From contig NZ_NQMO01000002.1 in assembly GCF_002257645.1 (NCBI RefSeq), forward strand, positions 992,001-1,056,000: a stretch of DNA of 64,000 nt, written 5' to 3'. The notes under the pieces were generated by a model. The model had not been told where the DNA came from and did not search any database. It worked only from the letters and a program-made list of their open reading frames with translations. Below are positions 1 to 10,269 of this stretch, one piece after another. This DNA comes from Paenibacillus sp. XY044. Its GTDB lineage: Bacteria; Bacillota; Bacilli; Paenibacillales; Paenibacillaceae. A program made the translations under genes and the position numbers. Positions within the stretch are counted from its first letter, which is position 1. Every line of letters starts with the position of its first letter.

Positions 1-681
1 TTGGGCTACGAAAAGTGTAAGGGGAAAGTGATGTGCTCTGAGGCACTGTGGCGCAAAACGCTGGAGGATTGGAAAACGCAGCTCTCCCACTGGTGCAGCG
101 ACTTCAGCTGGGAGCCGGTTCGCTACCTGATTATCGCCACAGATATGCGGTATATATCTGGAGACCGCAATCTTTCTGAGGCGTGGAAGGCTTTTTTCGG
201 TAAATGTCTCGATGAGACGCCGGAGCTTGCGCTCGCGATTCTGCGAAATACGGTCAGACATAAAGCAACGCTAAATCTGCTTGGCCAGGTAGTTACCGAA
301 CGGTTTGGAGAACATGCCGGAGATTTTGACGTGAAATACGGGGTTTATATCCCGCTCGTTAACAGCGTCCGATATATGGCTTTGCAGCAGGGAGTCAGGG
401 AATCATCCACGCTGAAACGGCTGGAAAGGCTGATGGTGCTGGACGGAGGCAACATGCTGCTCGAAAACGTGCAGCGCGCCTTTCTCACCGCTTTGATGCT
501 GAGATCGACCGCTCCTCACCGCGAAGAAAAGGGCATCTTCATGAGCAGCGGATACATTCCGCAGAAGGAGCTCAAGAAAAGGCCGCTGATGTATGAGCTC
601 CGCGAAAGCCTGACGGTCGTCAGACGGACTCACCGGGCTCTGCAGCGTCAGCTCCGATTCGCGGAGAGGAGAAGACCGTGA
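1..681 (+). CDS. DUF294-type nucleotidyltransferase-like protein, C-terminal part (5' cut by window)
   Basis: The frame is open from the first base, so the true start lies outside the window; the TTG at base 1 is not a believable start. The 226 visible residues resemble the C-terminal helical half (DUF294_C, putative substrate-binding region) of DUF294 proteins, whose N-terminal half is a GlnD-like nucleotidyltransferase, often with CBS or cNMP-binding domains. The opening stretch (GYEKCKGKVM, then a Trp-rich helix) looks like the middle of such a protein. The catalytic domain is not visible, so activity cannot be judged. The stop overlaps the GTG start of the downstream exonuclease by four bases, which suggests translational coupling. 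Family assignment is from recalled patterns; moderate certainty. Confidence 0.65.
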   Translation: MGYEKCKGKVMCSEALWRKTLEDWKTQLSHWCSDFSWEPVRYLIIATDMRYISGDRNLSEAWKAFFGKCLDETPELALAILRNTVRHKATLNLLGQVVTERFGEHAGDFDVKYGVYIPLVNSVRYMALQQGVRESSTLKRLERLMVLDGGNMLLENVQRAFLTALMLRSTAPHREEKGIFMSSGYIPQKELKKRPLMYELRESLTVVRRTHRALQRQLRFAERRRP

Positions 682-1418
682 AGACGCCGGAGCGGGGGAA
701 CAGCGGTTTTTGGAGTCTGCTCCGGCAGGGAGGCATGCCCTCGGCGATTGCTTCCGTGATGGGCGGTTCTTCCGCGCAGCAGATGGCGTTTATCCGCTCG
801 CTGATGAGAGAACAACGGCGGCCCGAGGTTCTGCATACTCCGCTCAGCGAGCTGGAGACGGTTGTGTTTGATCTGGAAACGACGGGGTTTAACGTTCAGC
901 AGGGCGATGAAATCTTGTCGATCGGGGCGCTTCGGGTCAAAGGGGGCGAGATCAAGGACGATGAGTCTTTCTACAGCCTCGTTCAATGCAAACGCCCGGT
1001 TCCGGCCCACATTACCGGATTGACGGGAATTACGCAGGCGATGATTAACGAAGCGCCGCCGCTGATGGACGGACTGCACGGTTTTATGAACTTCGTCGGG
1101 GGAAGGGTGCTGGTCGCCCATGCGAGCGCGCATGACAAATCCTTTTTGAATGCGGCGCTGTGGAAAACTTCGAAGGTGAACCTCAGCCACCGGGTGATCG
1201 ATACGATGATGATTGCCCGCTGGCTTGAGCCGAAGCGTGCCAGCTTTGCGCTGGATGACCTGCTGATGGAGAAAAATATCCCGATTGAGGGAAGGCATCA
1301 TGCCTTGGAGGACGCCAAGATGACCGCAAAGCTGTGGGTCATGTATCTGCGAGACATATCGCGCAGGAGACAGGTGGAAACGCTGGGTGACCTGTACGCC
1401 TATTTAAGTCATGCATAA
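678..1418 (+). CDS. DnaQ-like 3'-5' exonuclease domain protein
   Basis: This is a 246-residue DEDDh-type exonuclease, the superfamily of the DNA polymerase III epsilon subunit. Visible motifs are VFDLETTGF (Exo I, about residues 57-65), an Exo II-like region with VAHASAHDKSFL, and HHALEDAK (Exo III with the catalytic His/Asp). It starts with GTG inside the stop region of the DUF294 gene. DUF294 plus exonuclease is a recurrent pair, so the two probably act together on a nucleic acid or nucleotide substrate. The last 15 bases overlap the end of the convergent JAMM gene, and no terminator lies immediately after the stop. A role as a replicative epsilon subunit is not implied; this is a stand-alone accessory exonuclease. 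Confidence 0.8.
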   Translation: MKTPERGNSGFWSLLRQGGMPSAIASVMGGSSAQQMAFIRSLMREQRRPEVLHTPLSELETVVFDLETTGFNVQQGDEILSIGALRVKGGEIKDDESFYSLVQCKRPVPAHITGLTGITQAMINEAPPLMDGLHGFMNFVGGRVLVAHASAHDKSFLNAALWKTSKVNLSHRVIDTMMIARWLEPKRASFALDDLLMEKNIPIEGRHHALEDAKMTAKLWVMYLRDISRRRQVETLGDLYAYLSHA

Positions 1419-1859
1419 CCGGGCCGGGCGGAGCGCGAACTCACCTGCCGGTGATCGATCAATGAAGTAAGCATGAGTCACGATAGAAGACCCCGATTCG
1501 TCGGGGGAGCTGATCAAATAGATCCGGAGCAAATCTCCGAAAAGCGGGAGCTGACGTAAATCCTCGGCGGACGGAACGGGAGCGGAATGCGGATGCGTGT
1601 GAAAGATTCCGAGCAGTCCGGAAGGATTCAGACACTCCTGCACCCACTCTTGGGGATTCAGGGTGAAACGGTGCAGCGGGTCAGGCGCTACGTTGCGGAT
1701 CGGGAAGAACGTCTCGATTCGCATGCCGCCCGCTGCAGCATTACCCCGCAGTACACCGCAGGCTTCATGAGGCAGATGAAGAAATAGATGCTCCGCCAAT
1801 CCGTGGGCGCAAGCAGCATCCAGCCATATTTCTTCTCTGTGTACGTGAAGCTCTGTCAA
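1404..1859 (-). CDS. M67-family (JAMM) metallopeptidase
   Basis: A 151-residue protein with the JAMM zinc signature HTHPHSAPVPSAED (His-x-His ... Ser ... Asp) and an upstream Glu, typical of Mov34/MPN/PAD-1 proteins. In bacteria these cleave isopeptide bonds or C-terminal extensions, for example on ubiquitin-like sulfur carriers. No sulfur-carrier or E1-like partner gene is next to it, so the substrate is unknown. The likely start is TTG at 1857-1859, preceded by a good AGGGGAG site about 8 bases away; no ATG fits better. It converges with and overlaps the exonuclease gene by 15 bases. A terminator reading the opposite way sits just upstream of its start. Confidence 0.8.
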   Translation of the reverse strand: MTELHVHREEIWLDAACAHGLAEHLFLHLPHEACGVLRGNAAAGGMRIETFFPIRNVAPDPLHRFTLNPQEWVQECLNPSGLLGIFHTHPHSAPVPSAEDLRQLPLFGDLLRIYLISSPDESGSSIVTHAYFIDRSPAGEFALRPARLCMT

Positions 1860-1883
1860 CCGTATTCTCCCCTCTCACTTTGG

Positions 1884-1914
1884 GCCTCTGCATTTAGCAG
1901 AGGCTCTTTTTTTG
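1884..1914 (+). terminator. Intrinsic terminator reading rightward, upstream of the JAMM gene
   Basis: A perfect 8-bp stem (GCCTCTGC / GCAGAGGC) with a 5-base loop is followed by T-C-T7. It can only stop rightward transcription. The nearest rightward gene upstream is the exonuclease ending at 1418, so that transcript would run antisense across the whole JAMM gene before ending here. Confidence 0.8.
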
Positions 1915-2030
1915 TAGATTCATATCACGTCAAGTGTATCCGGATGCCCATTCAAGCGCAAGAGGCGTTCTCGGCAGATCAAGCCAGGCGCAAGGGGAAT
2001 AGGAGGGGCGGGAAAAAAATTGCAGTTCAT

Positions 2031-2060
2031 TTGTAAGTTCCGGTGAAAAGAGGGTAAAAT
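2031..2060 (+). promoter_or_regulatory. Possible sigma-A promoter of the TlpA-type gene
   Basis: TTGTAA at 2031-2036 and TAAAAT at 2055-2060 are separated by 18 bases, about 40 bases before the start codon. The boxes match the consensus only partly. Confidence 0.3.
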
Positions 2061-2098
2061 ATAGGGTATACCACTTTAAGAAAAAAGGGACGACATCA

Positions 2099-2650
2099 AT
2101 GAAACGTAATGTGTATATTCTGCTCGCCTTTTTAGTGCTGGCGGGTGTTGTAGTCTATCAAAGCGCAGGCGACAAAATTCAGGCTGCATTCCAGCAGGAG
2201 AAGTCGCTGCCGACTGAAACCAAGCCGCAGGAAGGATATCTGGCACCGGCCTTCTCAGCCACGGGGCTCGACGGGCAAGAATACCATGTCGGCGGAGCAC
2301 AGGACAAGGCCATCCTGGTGAATTTCTGGGCTTCCTGGTGCGATCCTTGCCAGCAGGAAGCGCCCGAGCTGCATGCCTTGGCGGAAAAATACAAGGATGA
2401 CCTGAATATTTACGGCATCAACGTCACCAAATACGACAACAAGAAAAATGCCAAAAGCTTCGTCGAGAAATACGACGTGAACTTCCCGGTCATGCTGGAT
2501 CTGAAAGGAACCATTTACGACCAGTATAAAGGAGCTGTGTTCCCGACGAACGTGCTGATCGACAAGAACGGCGTCGTTCAGGACGTGATCCTGGGGATTC
2601 TGCCGTCCAAGGATCTGGAGAAAAAGATCAAATCTCTGATCAAGTCGTAA
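2099..2650 (+). CDS. TlpA/ResA-like membrane-anchored thiol-disulfide oxidoreductase
   Basis: A 183-residue thioredoxin-fold protein held by an N-terminal membrane anchor (about residues 5-22), with its domain outside the cell. The active site is WASWCDPC, and a cis-proline follows in VFPTNVLID. This layout matches TlpA/ResA/StoA proteins, which reduce extracytoplasmic disulfides, for instance in apocytochrome c maturation or spore cortex formation. No cytochrome biogenesis genes are nearby, so the partner is not known. A strong terminator follows immediately, so it is probably transcribed alone. The start follows a weak AAGGGA site. Confidence 0.85.
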   Translation: MKRNVYILLAFLVLAGVVVYQSAGDKIQAAFQQEKSLPTETKPQEGYLAPAFSATGLDGQEYHVGGAQDKAILVNFWASWCDPCQQEAPELHALAEKYKDDLNIYGINVTKYDNKKNAKSFVEKYDVNFPVMLDLKGTIYDQYKGAVFPTNVLIDKNGVVQDVILGILPSKDLEKKIKSLIKS

Positions 2651-2674
2651 ATCGCAAAGATATGGATTGGAAGA

Positions 2675-2704
2675 CCCGCCGGGTACATCGGCGGGCTTTT
2701 TTTT
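2675..2704 (+). terminator. Terminator of the TlpA-type gene
   Basis: CCCGCCG and CGGCGGG pair around a 7-base loop, followed by C and eight T. Confidence 0.9.
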
Positions 2705-2752
2705 GCGAGATCAGGATGATTTAGCCGCGAAAGTTTATACGTTTTGATTCTC

Positions 2753-2787
2753 TAAAAAAGACCGTCAAGATTACTCCCAGACGGTCT
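2753..2787 (-). terminator. Terminator of cimA
   Basis: On the minus strand an 8-bp stem (AGACCGTC / GACGGTCT, 13-base loop) is followed by a run of T. It lies just beyond the stop of cimA. Confidence 0.8.
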
Positions 2788-2813
2788 GCTTCATAAAGCT
2801 AAGTTTTAATGGT

Positions 2814-4433
<1,620 letters not shown>

Positions 4434-4489
4434 GGGAGTCCTCCTTTGGAAGTCTTGGAATGATCACTACGTCATTTGTATAATTCATT

Positions 4490-4517
4490 ATTATATCATT
4501 TTTACGCGGGAATGTAA
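4490..4517 (-). promoter_or_regulatory. Probable cimA promoter
   Basis: On the minus strand, TTACAT (4512-4517) and a perfect TATAAT (4490-4495) are 16 bases apart. This gives a leader of about 45 bases before the ribosome site. No T-box or other attenuator fits in so short a leader. Confidence 0.5.
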
Positions 4518-4553
4518 CAAAGAATTCGGAGTGCCAGAAGGTTCCCGGGGTTC

Positions 4554-4582
4554 TTGACCTCGTTTGTGGCGAGCGGTATGCT
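4554..4582 (+). promoter_or_regulatory. dinB promoter
   Basis: TTGACC and TATGCT are separated by exactly 17 bases. Transcription should begin near base 4589, which decides the start codon: the ATG at 4589 would have no leader, whereas the ATG at 4613 has one with a Shine-Dalgarno site. Confidence 0.65.
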
Positions 4583-4612
4583 GGATTTATGAATTTGGTA
4601 AGGGTGAGAAGG

Positions 4613-5911
4613 ATGGACAAGCAAAGCGTAGATGCCTATTATCCGCAGAATGGCAGAGTCATTTTGCATGTTGATATGAACGCGTTTTATTGCTCCGTCC
4701 ATGAGGCGGAGGAGCCGGAGAAATACCGGGGAATGCCCACGGCGGTTGCAGGAAGCATGGAGCTGCGCAAGGGGATTATCGTCACTTGTTCCTATGCTGC
4801 GCGAAAACGGGGCATTTCGACAGGCATGTTGGTCACCCGGGCGCTGAAGCTGTGCCCTGATCTGATCGTCATTAAGCCTGATTTTCATTTATACCGCAAG
4901 TATTCCAAGGCATTCATGAAAATTGCCTATTCCTATACACCGCTTATGCAGGCGACTTCGATTGATGAATGCTATCTCGATATTACCGGATCAAAGCAGT
5001 TCGGGACGCCGCAGCACATCGCTGAAGAAATCCAGCGGCGGATCTATGAGGAGCTGGGATTGCCATGCTCTATCGGGATCGCCCCGAACAAGCTGCTGGC
5101 CAAGATGGCCTCTGACATGAAAAAGCCGAACGGCATCTCGGTCCTTCGCATTCGCGATGTGCCAAACGTGCTGTGGAACAAGCCTTGTGGCGAACTGTTC
5201 GGGATCGGCGGCAAAACAGCGGAGAAGCTGCGCAAAATCGGCATCCATACGATCGGTCAGCTGGCGCGTACGGACGAAGATGCACTGATTCGCGTGTTCG
5301 GGGTCGTAGGGGCCTGGATGAAGCAGGCGGCGAACGGTATTGACCATTCGCAGGTGGTGGAGGACCGGGAGCAGAGCAAATCGGTCGGCCATACGACGAC
5401 CCTTCCCCACGACATTAGCGACAAGGAAGACGTGCACCGGGTGCTGCTCAATCTGAGCGATCAGGTGGCCCGGCGCTTAAGAAGGAAGGAACTCGTCGCA
5501 GGAGGGGTGCAGATCACAATCCGGACGCCGGATATGAAGACGATCACGCGTGCCCGCGTGCTGCCTGCCCCGACCGAAAATGCCGAGGACATCTACGAGG
5601 CGGCATGCAAGCTGTATGCGGAGCATTGGAGCTGGGACAAACCGGTCAGGCTGCTCGGCGTGACGCTGCAGCATTTGGTACCGAAGGAAGAGTCGGCGAT
5701 CCAGCTCGATCTGTTCAGTTACGAGAAGCAGCCGAAGAAGGAGAACCTGACCAAGATCATGGACGAGCTGCGGAACAAATTTGGGGAGAACGCCGTCGTT
5801 ACCGCCGGCATGCTCGGCGACGATCCGTCGGCGCTGCTGCGCAACCACCGGGTCAGAGGAACGTCGCTGCAGATGGATTTTGTTGATAAGCGCGAAGAGG
5901 ATCTTCCGTAG
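4613..5911 (+). CDS. dinB: DNA polymerase IV (Y-family translesion polymerase)
   Basis: This is an error-prone polymerase that extends primers past lesions. From the ATG at 4613 it has 432 residues. Catalytic acidic residues are Asp21 (HVDMNAFY) and Asp118-Glu119 (SIDECYLD), and GIAPNKLLAKMASD follows. Palm, fingers, thumb and little-finger domains are all present. A beta-clamp motif QLDLF begins at residue 364, so it should be recruited by the sliding clamp. The start at 4613 is preferred over 4589 because AAGGGTGAG precedes it and the promoter places the mRNA start near 4589. No convincing LexA box was found, so SOS control is not evident. Confidence 0.92.
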   Translation: MDKQSVDAYYPQNGRVILHVDMNAFYCSVHEAEEPEKYRGMPTAVAGSMELRKGIIVTCSYAARKRGISTGMLVTRALKLCPDLIVIKPDFHLYRKYSKAFMKIAYSYTPLMQATSIDECYLDITGSKQFGTPQHIAEEIQRRIYEELGLPCSIGIAPNKLLAKMASDMKKPNGISVLRIRDVPNVLWNKPCGELFGIGGKTAEKLRKIGIHTIGQLARTDEDALIRVFGVVGAWMKQAANGIDHSQVVEDREQSKSVGHTTTLPHDISDKEDVHRVLLNLSDQVARRLRRKELVAGGVQITIRTPDMKTITRARVLPAPTENAEDIYEAACKLYAEHWSWDKPVRLLGVTLQHLVPKEESAIQLDLFSYEKQPKKENLTKIMDELRNKFGENAVVTAGMLGDDPSALLRNHRVRGTSLQMDFVDKREEDLP

Positions 5912-6052
5912 GCGGCTAGGACGAAAGTCACGAAACGAAATTGTGTGATTTTTGTCATTGAAGAGATGACGAAATTTGCGTTACGATATAAATATGAATT
6001 TGTTGCTATAATGGAGAGCATTTCGTTTTTTTATAGATAAATAGAAAGGTAG

Positions 6053-6304
<252 letters not shown>

Positions 6305-6339
6305 GGCGCCGCCTGCTGGCCTTCGCCCGTTTCTGAAAG

Positions 6340-6379
6340 CATCCCCCGGCCGAATAGGCCTCGAGGGGGATGTTTTTTT
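6340..6379 (+). terminator. Terminator of fer
   Basis: An 8-bp stem (CATCCCCC / GGGGGATG), with an inner GGCC/GGCC pairing, is followed by seven T. Confidence 0.9.
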
Positions 6380-6431
6380 GTTTTCCACGTGCCGATATAA
6401 ATAGAAAGAACATTTGCGCATGGAGGTTCCG

Positions 6432-7895
6432 GTGAAGAATTCGCTCTATCTCAAAAAATACGTTCAGATGCATCCGGAGAATAAAATGGGATGGTATTTG
6501 CTGGGGAAGGAATATGAAAAAAACGGTCAGCAGGGGAAGGCTAACTACTGCTTTAACCAATCGGGCGGAATCTTTGAAGCCTTTGAAACGAGCCGGGTTC
6601 CTTCGGATATTTGGCTTGAATATGAACAGAAGCTGCTGAAGCAGGCTGAGGATGCGGAGCGGAAACGGCGGTGGATCCGCCGGGCGGCGGTTGTCTTGAT
6701 GATCCTCATCCTGGTGCTGATTCCTTCGGTGGAGTCGCCTGAGCGGCAGAGCCTTGCAGAGCGCTCGGCGCAACCCACGGAAGCGGGGCAGGAGGCTGCT
6801 GCAGCAAACGGCGGCATGCCGGAGACCAAAGATATGCCAGGCAGCGGTAAAGGCGAAGGGGCTGCGGAAGAAGCGGGACAGCCCGCTTCCGGTACGGTGT
6901 TTACCGCACTGGGCGAGGATGATACGAATGGCAAAGCGCTCCTTCTTGCCGACGCATTATCAAGTACGAAGGAAACCAAGAATCGATTGGCGGTCCAGTC
7001 CATGAAACGGCAGGGGAAATGGCTGCTCTGGTCGCGCGATCTGCCGGTTTCCTATACGATGCTATCCAGCGGCAAAGGGGAGATGACCTATCAGTCCTAT
7101 AACGCCAAGGAGTGCGCTTGCAATCCGCAGGATCAGGAAGCATTGCAGTCCGCCGCCTCGAAGTGGATGCAGGAGCAGGAAGAGCTGGCATTACTGTACA
7201 GCGCCATGGCTGCCTACCGCGAAAAGAACGGAGCCCTGCCGAAGTCCCTGGGCGATCTGATGCAGCCGTTTCCCAAAAACTGGGTTTCGGGACGGACGCC
7301 ACGGATGCAGGACGCGTTTGCCCCGATGGCTGAATGGATGCAAACCGGCAGAAGTTCGTCTGTGGGGCTGGAAGGTGGGAGCGGCGAAACGGCATCCGGC
7401 ACGAATGCGCCGTCGTCGCCGTTTGCTTCGACATGGGGACAGAAGCCCTTTTTTCAGCAGCGGCTCGAAATCATCGTTGATAAAGCGGCGCACCGTCTGG
7501 CCGTGGTCAGCGGAGATAAACTCATCCGCAGTTATAAAGTTGGGCTAGGGGGAGAACGGACACCAGAGGGGAAATACGCCATTTCGATCAAGGTGATGAA
7601 TCCGAACGGGCGCGATGACGGCGAGTTTGGCAGCAGGGGCATGCAGCTCTCGGACACCAATTATGCGATTCACGGGACGGATGAGCCGGACAGCGTAGGC
7701 AAGGACGAATCCAAGGGCTGCATCCGGATGAGCAAGGCGGACATCGAGGAGCTTTTTGATCTCGTTCCGCTGGGCACCCCGGTACTCATAAGCAAGGGGG
7801 GTCTGCCTGATCTGCCGCTCGTTCCGAAGGAAAGATTCCTTACGAAGCCGAAGCAGGATCAGACGAACCCCCATCAGACGTATCACTGGCTGTGA
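6432..7895 (+). CDS. Membrane-anchored L,D-transpeptidase (YkuD domain)
   Basis: The best start is GTG at 6432, five bases after a GGAGG; this gives 487 residues. The N-terminal 60 residues resemble a small TPR-like helical segment, followed by a membrane span at about 80-98. A low-complexity linker rich in Ala, Gly and Glu comes next, and then the extracytoplasmic YkuD domain (about 335-455). The active site is HGTDEP followed by SKGCIRM, with the catalytic cysteine at residue 430. Such enzymes make 3-3 peptidoglycan cross-links or attach proteins to the wall. The cytoplasmic TPR-like head is unusual for the family and could bind a cytoplasmic partner. Confidence 0.85.
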   Translation: MKNSLYLKKYVQMHPENKMGWYLLGKEYEKNGQQGKANYCFNQSGGIFEAFETSRVPSDIWLEYEQKLLKQAEDAERKRRWIRRAAVVLMILILVLIPSVESPERQSLAERSAQPTEAGQEAAAANGGMPETKDMPGSGKGEGAAEEAGQPASGTVFTALGEDDTNGKALLLADALSSTKETKNRLAVQSMKRQGKWLLWSRDLPVSYTMLSSGKGEMTYQSYNAKECACNPQDQEALQSAASKWMQEQEELALLYSAMAAYREKNGALPKSLGDLMQPFPKNWVSGRTPRMQDAFAPMAEWMQTGRSSSVGLEGGSGETASGTNAPSSPFASTWGQKPFFQQRLEIIVDKAAHRLAVVSGDKLIRSYKVGLGGERTPEGKYAISIKVMNPNGRDDGEFGSRGMQLSDTNYAIHGTDEPDSVGKDESKGCIRMSKADIEELFDLVPLGTPVLISKGGLPDLPLVPKERFLTKPKQDQTNPHQTYHWL

Positions 7896-7952
7896 ACCGC
7901 AGCCTCGTAGAGAGGCTTGTCCTCAGTGAAATGCGTGGTTGCTGCGTTTTTC

Positions 7953-8087
7953 TCACACGTTGAAAATAATCAGAACCGAAATGAGCAGAATGAGCAAAAG
8001 CAGGCCGATCCCGACCCAAAGCACCGCCCTCCGGTTGACTTCTTCTTTCTTCTGCTGAAGCGTCGGCGGTTTGCGCTTGGTTGCCAT
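7953..8087 (-). CDS. Small single-span membrane protein, 44 residues
   Basis: This short gene reads from ATG at 8085-8087 to TGA at 7953-7955. It has a polar basic N-terminus (begins MATKRKPP, with QQKKEEVNRR) and one hydrophobic helix from about residue 21 to the end (WVGIGLLLLILLISVLIIF). A GAAGG site lies about 8 bases upstream of the ATG. The clean amphipathic-head plus membrane-tail layout and the ribosome site argue that it is real. Function is unknown. It is divergent from pyrD. Confidence 0.65.
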   Translation of the reverse strand: MATKRKPPTLQQKKEEVNRRAVLWVGIGLLLLILLISVLIIFNV

Positions 8088-8274
8088 ACGTTCTACCTTC
8101 TTTCCTAATCAGATTCAATCTTACCCCCATTGTAATGGCTTTCAATGTAAAATGCCAGCAGGGAACAGGTGTGGCGCCAGCCGCTCCAATCGGGCAAAAA
8201 ACTTTATTTTTATACCGATAAAGGATAAACTGAAGGATAGAGACGACAATGTGCATGGAGAGGAAGATTGGCTG

Positions 8275-9369
8275 GTGCTGTACCGAAATTTGGCAAAACC
8301 GATATTTTTTAAAATGGATCCGGAGAAAGCTCACCATTTGGTCATCGGCGGACTTCATTCCGCGGGCGCGTTTCCGGGAGGAACGGGCCTACTGCGAAGC
8401 ATGTACGGCGTGAACGAGACGGCAGACCTCGCAGTGGATCTGTTCGGCATACATTTTCCGACACCGGTTGGACTTGCAGCAGGATTGGACAAAAATGCAG
8501 CAGCGGTCGACGGTTTTTCTTCCATCGGCTTTGGTTTTATGGAGGTTGGCACGGTAACCCCGAAGGGACAGCCGGGCAACGATCAGCCCCGCCTGTTTCG
8601 CCTTCCGCCCGATGAGGCGCTTGTGAACCGGATGGGATTCAACAATGAGGGAGCGGAGGCTATGGCCAAGCGGCTGTCGGCCATCAATAACCGCCGGATC
8701 CCGGTCGCCGTAAACATCGGCAAAAATAAAGTGACTCCGAACGAGGAAGCCTATAAGGATTATCAGGAATGCCTGCGTACCCTGTATCCGTACGGGGATT
8801 TTTTTGTGGTTAACATCAGTTCGCCGAACACGCCGGATCTGCGCAATCTGCAGTACGGCAGCGAACTTTCGTCATTGGTCCGGCATATTATGGAAGAGAT
8901 GCGGGCACAAGCTGCCAAGCATGGGGAGTCCAAGCATATTTTGGTGAAAATCGCGCCGGACGTGAGCGACACCGAGCTGGAGGAAATGGTCGATGCGCTT
9001 GCTCCGAGCGGGATCTCTGGCATTATTGCCACGAACACGACGATCGGGCGGGAAGGGCTGAGCCATTCAAACGCCAAGGAAACCGGGGGACTGAGCGGCA
9101 AACCGCTGCGCACCCGGTCCACGGAGGTCGTATCCCGGGTATACCGCCAGACGGGCGGCAAGCTGCCGATCATCGGTTCCGGCGGCATTTTCACCGCTGA
9201 AGATGCTTATGAGAAGATCAGGGCGGGTGCAAGCCTGGTGGAAATTTATACTGCCCTTATATATGAAGGACCCGAAATCAACCGGATAATCAACGCCGGG
9301 CTAAGAGAGCTTTTGCGTCGTGACGGTTTTGCCCATATCTCCGAGGCTGTGGGGGCAGACCATCACTGA
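8275..9369 (+). CDS. pyrD: Dihydroorotate dehydrogenase, quinone type (class 2)
   Basis: This flavoenzyme oxidises dihydroorotate to orotate in pyrimidine synthesis, passing electrons to quinone at the membrane. The start chosen is GTG at 8275, behind AGGAAG, giving 364 residues, the usual class 2 length; the open frame upstream lacks a good ribosome site. The N-terminal helices (LYRNLAKPIFFKMDPEKAHH) are the class 2 membrane-binding region. GLAAGLDKN and VNISSPNTPDLR (catalytic Ser) are present. It stands apart from any pyr operon and has no visible PyrR attenuator. Only 24 bases separate it from relQ, so the two are probably cotranscribed. Confidence 0.9.
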   Translation: MLYRNLAKPIFFKMDPEKAHHLVIGGLHSAGAFPGGTGLLRSMYGVNETADLAVDLFGIHFPTPVGLAAGLDKNAAAVDGFSSIGFGFMEVGTVTPKGQPGNDQPRLFRLPPDEALVNRMGFNNEGAEAMAKRLSAINNRRIPVAVNIGKNKVTPNEEAYKDYQECLRTLYPYGDFFVVNISSPNTPDLRNLQYGSELSSLVRHIMEEMRAQAAKHGESKHILVKIAPDVSDTELEEMVDALAPSGISGIIATNTTIGREGLSHSNAKETGGLSGKPLRTRSTEVVSRVYRQTGGKLPIIGSGGIFTAEDAYEKIRAGASLVEIYTALIYEGPEINRIINAGLRELLRRDGFAHISEAVGADHH

Positions 9370-9393
9370 GGGAGACAGACAGGAGGCATGTGA

Positions 9394-10224
9394 ATGGACG
9401 GCAGAGATTGGGGATTGTTTCTACTACCGTATGAACAAACCGTTGAGGAACTGAAAGTCAAATTCAAGACGATGCGTGCGGAACTGAAGAAGAGAGAGGA
9501 ATATGCCCCGATCGAGTTCGTGACCGGACGCGTCAAGAGGATATCGAGCATCCTGGACAAGGCAAAGCGGTTGAATGTTCCGATGGACCAATTGGAGCAA
9601 GGGATCGAGGATATTGCCGGCATCCGAATCATGTGCCAGTTCGTCGAGGATATCCGCCGCGTGGCCGAATATATCCGCAAGCGGAAGGATCTGACGGTGC
9701 TGTATGAAAAGGATTATATTACGAATTATAAGGAAAGCGGCTACCGCAGTTTTCATATGATCGTGGAGTACCCGGTTCAGACGGCGGTCGGCCAAAAACC
9801 GGTGCTGGCGGAGATCCAAATCCGCACACTGGCGATGAATTTCTGGGCGACAATCGAGCATTCGCTCAGCTATAAGTATCGGGAGAGCCTTCCGGACAAT
9901 ATCCGCAAGCGGCTGCAGACCGCGGCGGAAGCGGCATCCGTGCTGGATAACGAGATGTCGAGCATACGTGAGGATATCCTCGAGGCGCAGAAGCAATTTG
10001 AGGACGATTCCAACGTGACCTCTACGGTGCTGGCGATGATCCATCAGCTCTACTACTATCATCTGGTGAATGAGGCGATGGCGTTCCAGGAACGGTTCAA
10101 TCAAATCTGGTCCAGGACCGAGCCGGGCGAGCCTCATGACATGGAGAGCATGAGACAGCTCCTCGAAGAGGTACGGGAACTGATCGCGGCCTACAAGAAA
10201 AACGATCATTCCGATGAGGCATAA
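9394..10224 (+). CDS. relQ: Small alarmone synthetase (RelQ/YjbM type)
   Basis: This enzyme makes (p)ppGpp from ATP and GDP/GTP. The 276-residue protein follows B. subtilis YjbM closely through the RelA/SpoT synthetase fold (PIEFVTGRVK, DIAGIRIMCQF, KESGYRSFH, EIQIRTLAMNFWATIEHSL). It has no hydrolase, TGS or ACT domain. It is longer than YjbM (about 211 residues), with extra helical sequence at the C-terminus. A GGAGG site lies seven bases before the ATG. Its place after pyrD links stress signalling and nucleotide synthesis in one transcript. Confidence 0.9.
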   Translation: MDGRDWGLFLLPYEQTVEELKVKFKTMRAELKKREEYAPIEFVTGRVKRISSILDKAKRLNVPMDQLEQGIEDIAGIRIMCQFVEDIRRVAEYIRKRKDLTVLYEKDYITNYKESGYRSFHMIVEYPVQTAVGQKPVLAEIQIRTLAMNFWATIEHSLSYKYRESLPDNIRKRLQTAAEAASVLDNEMSSIREDILEAQKQFEDDSNVTSTVLAMIHQLYYYHLVNEAMAFQERFNQIWSRTEPGEPHDMESMRQLLEEVRELIAAYKKNDHSDEA

Positions 10225-10237
10225 CATCCGGATTCAG

Positions 10238-10269
10238 CCCGCTGCCGATCCATACGCAGCGGGTTGTTT
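10238..10269 (+). terminator. Terminator of pyrD-relQ
   Basis: CCCGCTGC and GCAGCGGG form an 8-bp stem, followed by TTGTTTG. The T tract is short. It overlaps the -35 box of the next promoter. Confidence 0.65.

Noticed and set aside
4554..4600. Possible LexA (SOS) box in the dinB promoter
   Set aside because: The segment CGAGC-GGTA-TGCTG resembles CGAAC-N4-GTTCG only in part, and both half-sites carry mismatches at key positions.
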